Assembly: GCA_017431145.1 (NCBI GenBank) | Contig: JAFRLQ010000097.1 | Location: forward strand, 1 to 32,778 | Origin: Clostridia bacterium | GTDB taxonomy: Bacteria > Bacillota > Clostridia > Christensenellales > Maliibacteriaceae | Length of the DNA stretch: 32,778 nucleotides | Direction of reading: 5' to 3' | Shown here: positions 1 through 7,581 of the stretch, piece by piece | Numbering within the stretch: the first letter of the stretch is position 1 | How the letters are laid out: every line of letters begins with the position of its first letter | Position numbers and translations under genes: made by a program | Notes under the pieces: model-generated | Told to the model about the DNA's origin: nothing | Database searches by the model: none | The model's input: only the letters and a program-made list of their open reading frames with translations

Positions 1-579
1 CAGGCTGTTTTGGAAGGGGTGGCAACGACCTTCCCCCAGACAGAAGATATCATCGAAAATGGCAAGGTAGCGGGCATGACAGCTTCCGATGTGCAAAAGG
101 TGCTGAATCTAAAGCATGCTTGGGACTTTATCATGGACAAGGATGTGATTACATGTCCGACGGATTATTATGTGCTCTGTCATATTGCCCGACTTGTCAA
201 TGAGGGTTTCTATCTGGATGGCGGAAGGATCCGGGGCGTCCCAGTGACCATCGGTGGGACAACCTATATTCCGCCGCTGCCCATTGAGCAGATCGTGCGG
301 GAGGAACTGGACAGGATTCTGCATGATTCCGGAGATGAAGTCGGGACAGCGATTCGGCTATGCCTATATTGTATGAAGACGCAGATTTTCAATGACGGCA
401 ACAAGCGCGCCGCTGTCATCGTGGCGAATCATTACATGATTGCGCATGGGCAGGGACTGCTTGTCATCCCTGAGGCTGTCGTGCCGGAATTCAAACGGTT
501 GCTGGTCGCATATTATGAGGAGCGGGACAACGGAGAGATCACGGCTTTCCTCCGGGAGAATTGCTGGAGAAAGTTCTAA
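1..579 (+). CDS. Fic/Doc-like family protein, 5' partial
   Basis: The reading frame is open from base 1 with no stop upstream of the TTG at 10, so the gene very probably begins before the window. The visible 192 residues contain a Fic-type core, F-N-D-G-N-K-R at about residues 130-136, followed by a helix. Fic proteins usually transfer AMP or another nucleotide-linked group to target hydroxyls; Doc is a kinase. The GNKR ending resembles Doc-type and many Firmicutes Fic proteins more than the HPFxxGNGR of AMPylators. The catalytic histidine of the motif is replaced by glutamine (T-Q-I-F-N-D-G-N-K-R), so classical activity is doubtful. An E-N-G near the N-terminus (IIENGK) resembles the glutamate-bearing inhibitory helix but lacks its usual Ser/Thr. 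It lies upstream of an XRE-type start, a common toxin/antitoxin-like arrangement. Confidence 0.75.
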   Translation, partial: QAVLEGVATTFPQTEDIIENGKVAGMTASDVQKVLNLKHAWDFIMDKDVITCPTDYYVLCHIARLVNEGFYLDGGRIRGVPVTIGGTTYIPPLPIEQIVREELDRILHDSGDEVGTAIRLCLYCMKTQIFNDGNKRAAVIVANHYMIAHGQGLLVIPEAVVPEFKRLLVAYYEERDNGEITAFLRENCWRKF

Positions 580-782
580 CATTGTTACTGAAGCTGAAGA
601 TGCTACAGACAAAAAAACCGTGTCGAGTGGTGATAACCGATTTCGTCAAGATAAATTAGGATGTTTTTTGAAAACACATGATTTTTCTTTGGTTTATGCA
701 GGGGACGGCCTTAGAAATTGCTCATAAATATGGCATTTTGCCCTTGTGTTAAATCTTGCGGTAAAATTATTCAACCGCATGG
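580..782. other. Intergenic stretch without a recognisable gene
   Basis: Between the Fic-like gene and the next promoter I see no convincing coding frame, RNA gene or terminator. The stretch is more AT-rich than the catabolic genes to the right. Short peptide-like translations occur in two frames (for example ALEIAHKYGIL around 690-740) and could be decayed coding sequence, but nothing supports a specific family. Confidence 0.4.
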
Positions 783-810
783 TTGACCTTCGCTATTCAT
801 GTGCTATACT
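783..810 (+). promoter_or_regulatory. Sigma-A type promoter for the XRE-like start
   Basis: TTGACC at 783-788 and TATACT at 805-810 are separated by 16 bases. They sit 43 bases before the ATG at 853, which has a good ribosome binding site (AAAGGAGGAAGG, about 838-849). The promoter fits the original XRE-type gene rather than the dehydrogenase fragment now attached to it. Confidence 0.6.
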
Positions 811-852
811 TCCATCGACCGTTAAGGTTTAAGAAAAAAGGAGGAAGGCCCC

Positions 853-1641
853 ATGTTGACGAGTATAGGAAGATTCCTAAAGAAGCTGCGGGTTGATCGC
901 GGGGAAATTTTGAAAGATATGGCCGAAAAAGCGGGCATGATCGGCGTAACGGGCACGAACGCAAGGCCGTCCGTCGCTCCGACCTTCGGCGTCGAGCCGA
1001 TGATGGGCACCAACCCGCTGACGGTCACGCTGCCGACCGACGAGGCTTTCCCGTTCAACTTTGACTGCGCGACCTCCATCGTGCAGAACGGCAAGCTCGA
1101 GTTCTACGCCCGTTCAGGCAAGGAAGCCCCCGCGGGTCTGGTCGTCACCAAAGAAGGAAAGACGCTGACCGATCCGGATAAGATCCTCAAGGACATGCGC
1201 AAGGGCGAGTGCGCCCTGCTTCCGCTCGGCGGTCTCGGCGAAGGCACAGGCGGATACAAGGGATACGGGTTTACGACGATCGTTGAGATCCTTTCCGCGG
1301 CGCTTGCGGGCGGTCCGTTTATGAAGCAGCTCAGCGGCAAGGATGAGAACGGCAACAACCAGATGTACCGGCTCGGCCACTTCTTCTTTGTCGTCAATCC
1401 CGAGTTCTTCATGGGTCTCGATACATTCAAGAAAACGGCTGGCGATATCTGCCGCGGTCTTAGGAATTCCGAAAAGGCGCCGGATGCCGAGCGCATCTAT
1501 ACGGCGGGCGAAAAGGAATATCTTGCCTGGTGCGACAGAAAGGACAAGGGCGTTCCGGTAGGCGAAGCCATTCAGAAGGAGTTCATCAATCTGCGCAATG
1601 AACTGAATCTTCCCTATCACTTCTCCTTTGAAGACAAATAA
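853..1641 (+). CDS. XRE N-terminus fused in frame to a truncated Ldh_2-family dehydrogenase
   Basis: Residues 1 to about 28 (MLTSIGRFLKKLRVDRGEIL and on to the MAEKAG segment) look like the start of a short XRE/HTH antitoxin-type protein and stop before the recognition helix. From about residue 30 (IGVTGTNARPSVAPTFG) the protein is the C-terminal part of the malate/L-lactate/ureidoglycolate dehydrogenase (Ldh_2) family. It keeps the GTNPLTVTLPTDE strand, the DCATS segment, and the PLGGLGEGTGGYKGYG loop that contacts NAD(P)H in the family. Ldh_2 enzymes are usually about 330-360 residues with a long N-terminal catalytic region; here roughly 100-120 residues, including the catalytic histidine segment, are missing. 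The product is therefore unlikely to be an active enzyme. The junction lies near 921-940, at a place where both partners plausibly encode A-E-K-A-G. Substrate cannot be assigned; YiaK/DlgD (diketogulonate reductase) is one family member relevant to the neighbouring xylulose genes. Confidence 0.8.
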   Translation: MLTSIGRFLKKLRVDRGEILKDMAEKAGMIGVTGTNARPSVAPTFGVEPMMGTNPLTVTLPTDEAFPFNFDCATSIVQNGKLEFYARSGKEAPAGLVVTKEGKTLTDPDKILKDMRKGECALLPLGGLGEGTGGYKGYGFTTIVEILSAALAGGPFMKQLSGKDENGNNQMYRLGHFFFVVNPEFFMGLDTFKKTAGDICRGLRNSEKAPDAERIYTAGEKEYLAWCDRKDKGVPVGEAIQKEFINLRNELNLPYHFSFEDK

Positions 1642-1678
1642 TTGATCGAAGAAATTTGTCAATTTCCTTTGAATACGA

Positions 1679-1710
1679 GGGGTGCTGCTTTAAAAGAGCA
1701 GGCCCCTTTT
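1679..1710 (+). terminator. Intrinsic terminator after the dehydrogenase fragment
   Basis: GGGG and CTGCT on the left pair with AGCAG and CCCC on the right, with a small asymmetric bulge between the two stem blocks, followed by TTTT at 1707-1710. It lies about 40 bases past the stop codon at 1641, and no gene begins before 1821. Confidence 0.6.
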
Positions 1711-1725
1711 AAGTCGGATGTCAGA

Positions 1726-1741
1726 TCAAAATTGGTATGAA
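1726..1741 (+). promoter_or_regulatory. Operator-like motif, site A (TCAAAATTGGTATGAA)
   Basis: This 16-base sequence occurs again, identical on the other strand, at the lyxK promoter (29,626-29,641). Its core AAATTGGT(A/C)TGA recurs at 3,477, 18,578 and 18,948. TGGTnT-type half sites are typical of HutC/UTRA-type GntR operators. The site lies just upstream of the gntR promoter at 1753-1782. Confidence 0.6.
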
Positions 1742-1752
1742 TACTATATCGA

Positions 1753-1782
1753 TTGATATACCACATTCCGCTGTGGTATACT
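1753..1782 (+). promoter_or_regulatory. Promoter overlapped by a perfect inverted repeat, upstream of the first gntR
   Basis: TTGATA (1753-1758) and TATACT (1777-1782) are separated by 18 bases. A perfect 9-base inverted repeat, arms TATACCACA (1757-1765) and TGTGGTATA (1772-1780) with a 6-base centre, covers the spacer and overlaps both boxes. A repressor bound here would block RNA polymerase, so autoregulation by the GntR protein encoded next is likely. Confidence 0.65.
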
Positions 1783-1820
1783 GATTATCAACGATTATCA
1801 GAGTTCTGGGGCTTAAAATC

Positions 1821-2585
1821 ATGCGATCTTACACCGTTCGTCCGAGAGAATCGGCGCTCGAAAACATTCTGGCATATATTCAGGAGAATCATCTGGATCC
1901 CGGCGACCGTCTTCCCGCAGAGAGAGAAATGTGCGAGATGTGGCAGATGAATCGGAGCACGCTCCGGTCTGCGCTCAGCAAACTTGTTCAGGCCGGGTTG
2001 CTGGAAGTCCGGCACGGGTCCGGCATTTTTCTTGCACCGCCGAAATACATGCGGATGCTTCAGGGACTGACTTCTTTCACAACGGATGCAATGCTGCAGA
2101 ACAGCATAAATGACAGCCGGCTGATCTCCCTCGAGCATCTGGAATGTGACAAGCGTCTCGGGAAACTGCTTGATCTGACCCTGGGAACGCCGGTCTGGAA
2201 TCTCGTCCGTCTTCGCCATCTGAACGGGAGAGTTTTGATGATCGACAGCTCCTACTTCTCCGCCGTACGTTTTCCCAACATCGACCGTTTTGACTTTGAA
2301 ACGGATTCCCTGTACCGGGTTTTTGAGAAAGAGTACGGAGTCATACCGACACGCGGGGATGAACTCATCGCTTCCACCGGAGCGTCGGAGGAAGAGGCGA
2401 AGCTGCTGGAAATTGGAACCGGCGCCCCGATTTTCCGGATCGAAAGCAAGACCTGCGATCAGGACGGAAACATGCTGGAATATACCCGTTCCATAGCACG
2501 GCCGGACCGTGTCGTGCTGCGGAGCACGCTCAAACGGTTTCCTGCCGAAGAAGGGGTAGAGGAGGACGGTCATGACAGACAGTAA
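1821..2585 (+). CDS. GntR/HutC-family transcriptional regulator with UTRA domain (pair 1, first gene)
   Basis: A 254-residue protein. The N-terminal winged helix-turn-helix spans about residues 8-75, with the family pattern PAEREMCEMW then NRSTLRSAL and the wing HGSGIFL. The rest is a UTRA ligand-binding domain, which in this family senses a phosphorylated sugar or ketosamine. The ATG at 1821 has no good ribosome binding site, but the HTH begins right after it and no better start exists. The gene overlaps the next gntR by 14 bases. It is clearly paralogous to the regulator at 13,089-13,841: the segments around MCEMW and NRSTLR are nearly identical. The inverted repeat in its own promoter suggests autorepression. 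Confidence 0.9.
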   Translation: MRSYTVRPRESALENILAYIQENHLDPGDRLPAEREMCEMWQMNRSTLRSALSKLVQAGLLEVRHGSGIFLAPPKYMRMLQGLTSFTTDAMLQNSINDSRLISLEHLECDKRLGKLLDLTLGTPVWNLVRLRHLNGRVLMIDSSYFSAVRFPNIDRFDFETDSLYRVFEKEYGVIPTRGDELIASTGASEEEAKLLEIGTGAPIFRIESKTCDQDGNMLEYTRSIARPDRVVLRSTLKRFPAEEGVEEDGHDRQ

Positions 2586-3303
2586 AATCAACGCCCGGTC
2601 TCCGCTCTACCTGCAGCTTCGCGAAGTGATCAGAAACAAGATCGAGAGCGGAGAATATCCGCCCGGAACGGCGATTCCGTCGGAGAATACGCTTGCAGAG
2701 ACCTATGGGATCCACCGTTTATCCGTTCGTTCTGCAATCTCCTCGCTGATTTACGAGGGACTTCTGAAAAGCGTTCAGGGGAAAGGCGTTTTTGTCAACG
2801 GGGAAAAAGACCTTCGTGATATGGAGATCATCGGAGGATTCAAACAGACCATGCGTCAGCTCGGACATACGTCGTCCACCAGGATCATTGCAAAAGCTAC
2901 GAGGAATGCGGGTCCCTATTACAGCAGGCGTCTCGGCATCGATTCCGAAGATCCCATCTTTTATATCAAGCGCGTCTGTTACGCAGAGGACGAACCTTAT
3001 TCCCTGGAGGAGATTTATATTCCGCAGACCATCATCAAAACACTTCCTCAGGTGGATCTTGAGCTGTATTCTCTCTATGATATCTATGAGTTTTATGGGA
3101 TCCGGGTATCCAGAGTGGAACAGACGCTGGAGATCGAGGAACTGGATCAGGGAGACGCGAGACTTCTGGACGTGGACAGCTCGTTCGCCGTGATGAAATT
3201 CCGGGGGACCAGTTTTGATCAGTTCGGACGTATCGTGGAATATGCCCGGACCTATACGCGGGGAGACCGATGCATCTATCAAGTTCATTATGAACGGGAA
3301 TGA
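2572..3303 (+). CDS. GntR-family regulator with UTRA domain, FrlR-like (pair 1, second gene)
   Basis: A 243-residue protein. The HTH is complete (IPSENTLAETYGIHRLSVRS with wing VQGKGVFV, about residues 8-75), and a UTRA domain follows (GIDSEDPIFYIKRVCYAEDE, then SLEEIYIP). The ATG is preceded by GAGGAGG and overlaps the end of the previous regulator, so the two are translationally linked. The UTRA part closely resembles that of the regulator at 11,560-12,270 (both have FYIKRxCYA and SLEEIxIP), so these two are also paralogues. FrlR of E. coli belongs to this family, but which of the four regulators controls frl cannot be told from sequence. Confidence 0.9.
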   Translation: MTDSKINARSPLYLQLREVIRNKIESGEYPPGTAIPSENTLAETYGIHRLSVRSAISSLIYEGLLKSVQGKGVFVNGEKDLRDMEIIGGFKQTMRQLGHTSSTRIIAKATRNAGPYYSRRLGIDSEDPIFYIKRVCYAEDEPYSLEEIYIPQTIIKTLPQVDLELYSLYDIYEFYGIRVSRVEQTLEIEELDQGDARLLDVDSSFAVMKFRGTSFDQFGRIVEYARTYTRGDRCIYQVHYERE

Positions 3304-3323
3304 GTCGTTTCCAATTCTTACGA

Positions 3324-3350
3324 GGCTGTGCTGGCTGCACGGCTTTTTTT
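3324..3350 (+). terminator. Intrinsic terminator after the gntR pair
   Basis: Arms GGCTGTGC (3324-3331) and GCACGGCT (3337-3344), with a five-base loop, form an 8-pair stem including two G-T pairs, followed by seven T residues. It lies 20 bases after the second gntR stop. Confidence 0.8.
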
Positions 3351-3452
3351 ATTTGTGCGGACGGAGCCTGCATGTCCGGAATACGGAACGCACCGGCAGT
3401 GAAAATGCCGGAGCGCGGGTCCGGCAATAAACATATAAGAACATAATACAAG

Positions 3453-3488
3453 CATACCAGTTGAAGAATATTAATGAAATTGGTCTGA
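3453..3488 (+). promoter_or_regulatory. Operator-like pair, site B, upstream of the opp operon
   Basis: CATACCAGTT (3453-3462) and AAATTGGTCTGA (3477-3488) form a rough inverted pair of the TGGTnTG half site seen in the other control regions. Together with a further AGTGGTATAA at 3636-3645, just before the -35 box, this suggests GntR control of the transporter. The rest of 3351-3650 shows nothing else recognisable. Confidence 0.5.
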
Positions 3489-3650
3489 TTTTGAAACGAA
3501 ATACGGCATATATTTGCGGAGAATCAAGTTGAAGACGAAAAGCCGGAACCTAAAAAATCTTCGAAATTCAGTACTTTTTGACATACGTTCCCGAAACGTA
3601 AAAAAATGGCGCGGATGATAATATCATCGGGTATAAGTGGTATAAAATAG

Positions 3651-3679
3651 TTGACATGTTATATGTTGAATGCTATGAT
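3651..3679 (+). promoter_or_regulatory. Strong promoter of the opp operon
   Basis: A perfect TTGACA (3651-3656) and TATGAT (3674-3679) are separated by 17 bases. The ATG of the binding-protein gene follows at 3750 after AAAGGAGAGG. Confidence 0.85.
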
Positions 3680-3749
3680 TTTTTGAGAACAGGTTAACGC
3701 CTGAAAAATGAATTTCTCCGGCATACAAGTCCGGAAAAGGAGAGGAAAA

Positions 3750-5450
3750 ATGAAAGTAGCAAAACGATGGCTGCCCTTTTTGCTGATCGTATGTCTGCTT
3801 GCAGGCTGTGCTGGCGCACCGGAGCAGGCGGCAGCGGGAGGTTCCGCCGCCGCACCGCAACAGAGCGGTTCTGCACCGGCTGCTCCGGCACCGGATGGTG
3901 CCAAGGTTCTGAATGTGGGACGCATGGCCGAGCTGTTTGACATGGATTCCACGATTGCGACGGAAGCTGATTGCCTTGAAGTGATCGAAGCGATCATTGA
4001 ACCCCTTTTCGTTACAGCTGCGGACGGAACACCCACACCCGCGATGTGCGAATCCTATGAGATGAATGATGATGGAACGTTGTATACCTTCCACATCCGC
4101 TCTCAGGCAAACTGGATGAACGGCGTTCCTGTAACGGCGCATGATTTTGTATATGCATGGCGGCGTCTCGTGGATCCCGTAACGGCTTCCGAATACAGCT
4201 TCATGATGGAAGTTGCCGCAGTCAAGAATGCGACGGCCTGCATCACCGGAGAGAAACCGCTGGAGGACCTCGGCGTCCGTGCCGAAGACGACAAGACCCT
4301 GGTCGTTGAGCTTGACCGCCCAGTCACATATTTTCTGAATCTGATGGCGTTCCCGAGCTTCTGCCCGATCAATGAGGCTTATGCGACGGAAAAAGGCAGC
4401 GAGTACGCGCTCGGTGCAGACAATCTGCTCTGCTGTGGTCCGTTCTACATGTCTGCCTGGGATGTCGGCGGCAATACCTACCAAATCCGCAAAAACCCGA
4501 CCTACTGGGACGCGGAGAACGTAAAGCTTGACGAGATCAATTTCCAGATTATCAAGGATCCCCAGCAGACAATGCTCGCGTATGAGAGCGGAGATCTGGA
4601 TTACGTCCGTCTTTCCGGCGATCAGATCGTCAAATACGAAACGATGGACGGATTCACCCGCATTGAGGAAGGATATCTGTGGTATCTTTCTCCGAATCTG
4701 AATCCAAAGAGCCCGGAATACTCCACCGGTCTTGAGAATGAAAACCTGCGCAAGGCGATCGCTCTGAGCTATGACAAGGATGCCATCTGCTTTGAGATCC
4801 TCCAGGACGGCTCCACGCCCGCTGATTTCGCGATTCCGAACAAGCTCGCCATCGGTCCGGACGGAAAGGACTTCCGTGAGACCACCGGTACTTATCTGAC
4901 AACGGATAAGGCTAAAGCGAAGGAATACTGGGAGACCGCCAAGAGCGAACTCGGTGTGTCCGAAGTCAATATCGAACTTCTCTATGACGATTCCGATTCT
5001 ACGCCGCTGATCGCGCAGTTCTTGCAGAGCGAGATCGAGAACAACCTGCAAGGCGTACATATCTCTCTGAAGGCGCAGCCGAAGAAGAGCCGTACACAGC
5101 TGATGCAGGACAGAGAGTATCAGCTCGGTCTGACCCGCTGGGGACCGGACTATGCCGATCCGATGACCTACCTTGACATGTGGACCACAGGCTCCACCTA
5201 CAACTACGGTGAATGGTCCAATGAGGAATATGACAAGCTGATCGCGGATGCGAACGGCGCACTTGCCACCGATCCCGCAGCGCGTTGGGAAGCTCTGAAG
5301 AAAGCGGAAGCCCTTGTCATGGAGCACGCAGTGATCCTTCCCGTTTATCAGAAAGGTACTGCTGCCATGGTGCGTCCGGGCATTAGCGGTCTTGCGTTCT
5401 TCCCGGTCGGCGTCGGTACGATCTACAAGGATGTTGACGTTACATTCTAA
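3750..5450 (+). CDS. oppA: Oligopeptide ABC transporter substrate-binding lipoprotein (OppA-type)
   Basis: The start at 3750 is chosen over an in-frame ATG at 3708 because it follows a good ribosome binding site and opens directly with a lipoprotein signal: MKVAKRWLPF, a hydrophobic run, and lipobox LLAGC with the lipidated Cys at residue 20. An Ala/Pro/Ser-rich linker follows. The mature protein is of the SBP_bac_5 family, normal in length (566 residues), with typical elements such as YTFHIRSQANWMNG and DFVYAWRRLVDP. It captures peptides or related amine-bearing ligands on the outer face of the membrane for the OppBCDF complex encoded next. Given the frl genes nearby, glycated peptides or ketosamines are possible ligands, but that is inference from context. 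Confidence 0.93.
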   Translation: MKVAKRWLPFLLIVCLLAGCAGAPEQAAAGGSAAAPQQSGSAPAAPAPDGAKVLNVGRMAELFDMDSTIATEADCLEVIEAIIEPLFVTAADGTPTPAMCESYEMNDDGTLYTFHIRSQANWMNGVPVTAHDFVYAWRRLVDPVTASEYSFMMEVAAVKNATACITGEKPLEDLGVRAEDDKTLVVELDRPVTYFLNLMAFPSFCPINEAYATEKGSEYALGADNLLCCGPFYMSAWDVGGNTYQIRKNPTYWDAENVKLDEINFQIIKDPQQTMLAYESGDLDYVRLSGDQIVKYETMDGFTRIEEGYLWYLSPNLNPKSPEYSTGLENENLRKAIALSYDKDAICFEILQDGSTPADFAIPNKLAIGPDGKDFRETTGTYLTTDKAKAKEYWETAKSELGVSEVNIELLYDDSDSTPLIAQFLQSEIENNLQGVHISLKAQPKKSRTQLMQDREYQLGLTRWGPDYADPMTYLDMWTTGSTYNYGEWSNEEYDKLIADANGALATDPAARWEALKKAEALVMEHAVILPVYQKGTAAMVRPGISGLAFFPVGVGTIYKDVDVTF

Positions 5451-5471
5451 GCGTTTATCTGAATAAGAGGA

Positions 5472-5503
5472 GGGCGTCCACGGTCTCTGTGGCCGCCCCT
5501 TTT
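5472..5503 (+). terminator. Probable leaky terminator between oppA and oppB
   Basis: Arms GGGCGTCCAC (5472-5481) and GTGGCCGCCC (5489-5498) pair with one mismatch, followed by a short T run. Because oppBCDF continue without another clear promoter, this hairpin probably lowers expression of the membrane genes relative to the binding protein, or protects the oppA mRNA 3' end. Confidence 0.6.
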
Positions 5504-5600
5504 CTGTTCCCGGCCATAGCCGGAAAACATTTCTGTAATAAACTGCAGTATTCCTCTTTGGGACAGGCAGCGGGAATGCTGCGGAAGGATCGTGATATAA

Positions 5601-6539
5601 ATGCTGAAATACGTTCTCAAGCGGATCCTGATCTCGGTTGTAACCGTATTGGTGATTCTCGCCGTGCTGTTCACCATGCTGCACAGCATGCCCGGATCGC
5701 CGTTTAACGATGAGAAGATCACTGCGGTTCAGCGGGCGAATCTGGAAGCCAAATACGGGCTGGACAAACCGCTTCCCGTACAATTCTACAATTACCTGAA
5801 GGCAATGCTGGCAGGCGATTTCGGAATATCCTACGTGATTCAGAAAAACATGCCTATCTCGGAATTGCTTCGGGCAAGAATACCGGTATCCATCAGGATC
5901 GGTATTCAGTCCGTACTTCTCGGGATGGTGATCGGTCTGATTCTGGGGATCATCGCTGCATTGAAACGGAATTCCTTTCTGGATACGTTCGCAACGGTGG
6001 TTTCCGTAATCGGAGTTTCATTTCCATCCTATGTTTTTGCGATGGCAATGAGTTATTTTATAGGTTTTCGCCTCGGATGGCTTCCACTTCTGTACAGCAC
6101 GACTGACGCCGCGCGGTCCACGATCATGCCGACCATCTCTCTGTGCATGTTCTCTCTCGCTACGGTCGCGAGATTCGCGAGGACGGAAATGGTGGAAGTC
6201 ATGGGAAGCGACTACATGCTTTTAGCGGATTCCAAGGGTATTACGACCCTTCGGCTTCTCGGCGTGCACGGTCTCCGTAACGCGCTGATCCCGATCATTA
6301 CGGTTCTGGCGCCGCTCACGGTCGAACTGATGACGGGCAGTCTGGTGGTGGAGCAGATCTTCGCCATTCCCGGGATCGGATCGCTGCTTGTTTCCGCCAT
6401 CCAGTTTAATGATTACAACGTTGTGCTGGCGGTCATATTCATTTACAGCATCATGTTTATTTCGGTGATGCTGATCGTGGATATCCTCTATGGGATCATA
6501 GATCCCCGCATCCGTCTGGCAAAGGAGGAGAAACGATGA
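5601..6539 (+). CDS. oppB: Oligopeptide ABC transporter permease (OppB/DppB-type)
   Basis: A 312-residue inner-membrane permease. It has an N-terminal membrane segment (RILISVVTVLVILAVLFTM), an extracytoplasmic region (NLEAKYGLDKPLPVQFYNYL, typical of DppB), and the BPD_transp_1 core with about five more helices. The cytoplasmic EAA-type loop reads ADSKGITTLRLLGVHGLRNA. ATG at 5601 follows GCGGAAGGA. The stop overlaps the start of the next permease (ATGATG), indicating coupled translation. Length is normal for the family. Confidence 0.93.
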   Translation: MLKYVLKRILISVVTVLVILAVLFTMLHSMPGSPFNDEKITAVQRANLEAKYGLDKPLPVQFYNYLKAMLAGDFGISYVIQKNMPISELLRARIPVSIRIGIQSVLLGMVIGLILGIIAALKRNSFLDTFATVVSVIGVSFPSYVFAMAMSYFIGFRLGWLPLLYSTTDAARSTIMPTISLCMFSLATVARFARTEMVEVMGSDYMLLADSKGITTLRLLGVHGLRNALIPIITVLAPLTVELMTGSLVVEQIFAIPGIGSLLVSAIQFNDYNVVLAVIFIYSIMFISVMLIVDILYGIIDPRIRLAKEEKR

Positions 6540-7579
6540 TGACCGCGAAAGAATATGCCTCCCGGGTGGAGAAACAGGATTTTGTCCTTGCCAACCGGAG
6601 AGATATCGGCGTGGACAAGGTTTACGGGTCCCAGAGCTTTTTCAGGGATGCCGTCAGCAGGTTTACAAAAAACAAAGGCGCGGTGTTCGGACTGATCATG
6701 ATCGTGATCATCGTGGTCATGGCTTTTGCAGGCCCGCCGCTCAGCGGATATGATTACAGGACGCAGAATCTGTCCCAGAGAAATCTTCCGCCGCATATAC
6801 CGGGACTGGAATTCATTCCGATCTTCAGCGGGGTATCCACACAGTATGCGAACGGACAGCCGATCCGGACGGATATGTATGAGCTGAAGGGCATCAAGGA
6901 TGTGACCCATATATTCGGGACGGATGCCCTGGGAAGGGATCAGTTCGCCAGGGTCTGGACCGGTTCGCGCGTTTCTCTGTTCGTGGCGCTGGTCGCCATT
7001 TTGATCGATACCCTGGTCGGGATGAGTCTCGGGCTGGTCTCAGGCTATTACGGAGGCAAGGTGGACTTCTTCCTTCAGAGGGTCGTCGAGATCCTTTCAA
7101 CAATTCCGACGACCGTTATTGTGACGCTTCTGATCGTTGTCATGAAGCCGGGACTGACCAGCATCACCGTTGCCCTGATGATCACGGAATGGATCGGAAT
7201 GAGCCGTGTTGCAAGAGCGCAGACGCTGCGTCTGAAGGAGCAGGAATTCATTCTGGCTTCGAAGACGATGGGAGAATCGAACCGTTCGATCATTTTCCGC
7301 GAGATCCTTCCGAATATTTTCGGACAGATCATCGTCATGTGCATGATGACCATTCCGAACGCCATATTTACGGAGGCGTTCCTTGCGTTTATAGGACTGG
7401 GAATTCCCGCTCCGCTGGCAAGCCTCGGATCTCTGATCAGTGACGGATTCAAATCGATGACCATGTATCCGTTCCTTGTTGCCTATCCAGTGATCGTCCT
7501 GGCGCTTCTGATGCTCAGCTTCAACCTGATGGCGGACGGGCTGAGAGATGCCTATGATCCCAAGATGAAGGAGATGTGA
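6536..7579 (+). CDS. oppC: Oligopeptide ABC transporter permease (OppC/DppC-type)
   Basis: A 347-residue permease. It has the OppC N-terminal segment with one membrane helix (about residues 50-66), then a periplasm-facing loop. The core begins with HIFGTDALGRDQFARVWTGS, a hallmark of DppC/OppC, and the EAA loop reads ASKTMGESNRSIIFREILPN. The start overlaps the oppB stop by four bases; two consecutive ATG codons (6536, 6539) are possible starts, preceded by AAGGAGGAG. It forms the channel with OppB. Confidence 0.93.
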   Translation: MMTAKEYASRVEKQDFVLANRRDIGVDKVYGSQSFFRDAVSRFTKNKGAVFGLIMIVIIVVMAFAGPPLSGYDYRTQNLSQRNLPPHIPGLEFIPIFSGVSTQYANGQPIRTDMYELKGIKDVTHIFGTDALGRDQFARVWTGSRVSLFVALVAILIDTLVGMSLGLVSGYYGGKVDFFLQRVVEILSTIPTTVIVTLLIVVMKPGLTSITVALMITEWIGMSRVARAQTLRLKEQEFILASKTMGESNRSIIFREILPNIFGQIIVMCMMTIPNAIFTEAFLAFIGLGIPAPLASLGSLISDGFKSMTMYPFLVAYPVIVLALLMLSFNLMADGLRDAYDPKMKEM

Positions 7580-7581
7580 GT

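Noticed and set aside
3624-5783. A very long open frame on the minus strand opposite oppA.
   Set aside because: It mirrors the codon pattern of the clear oppA gene, has no family resemblance or ribosome binding site, and would cross the opp promoter.
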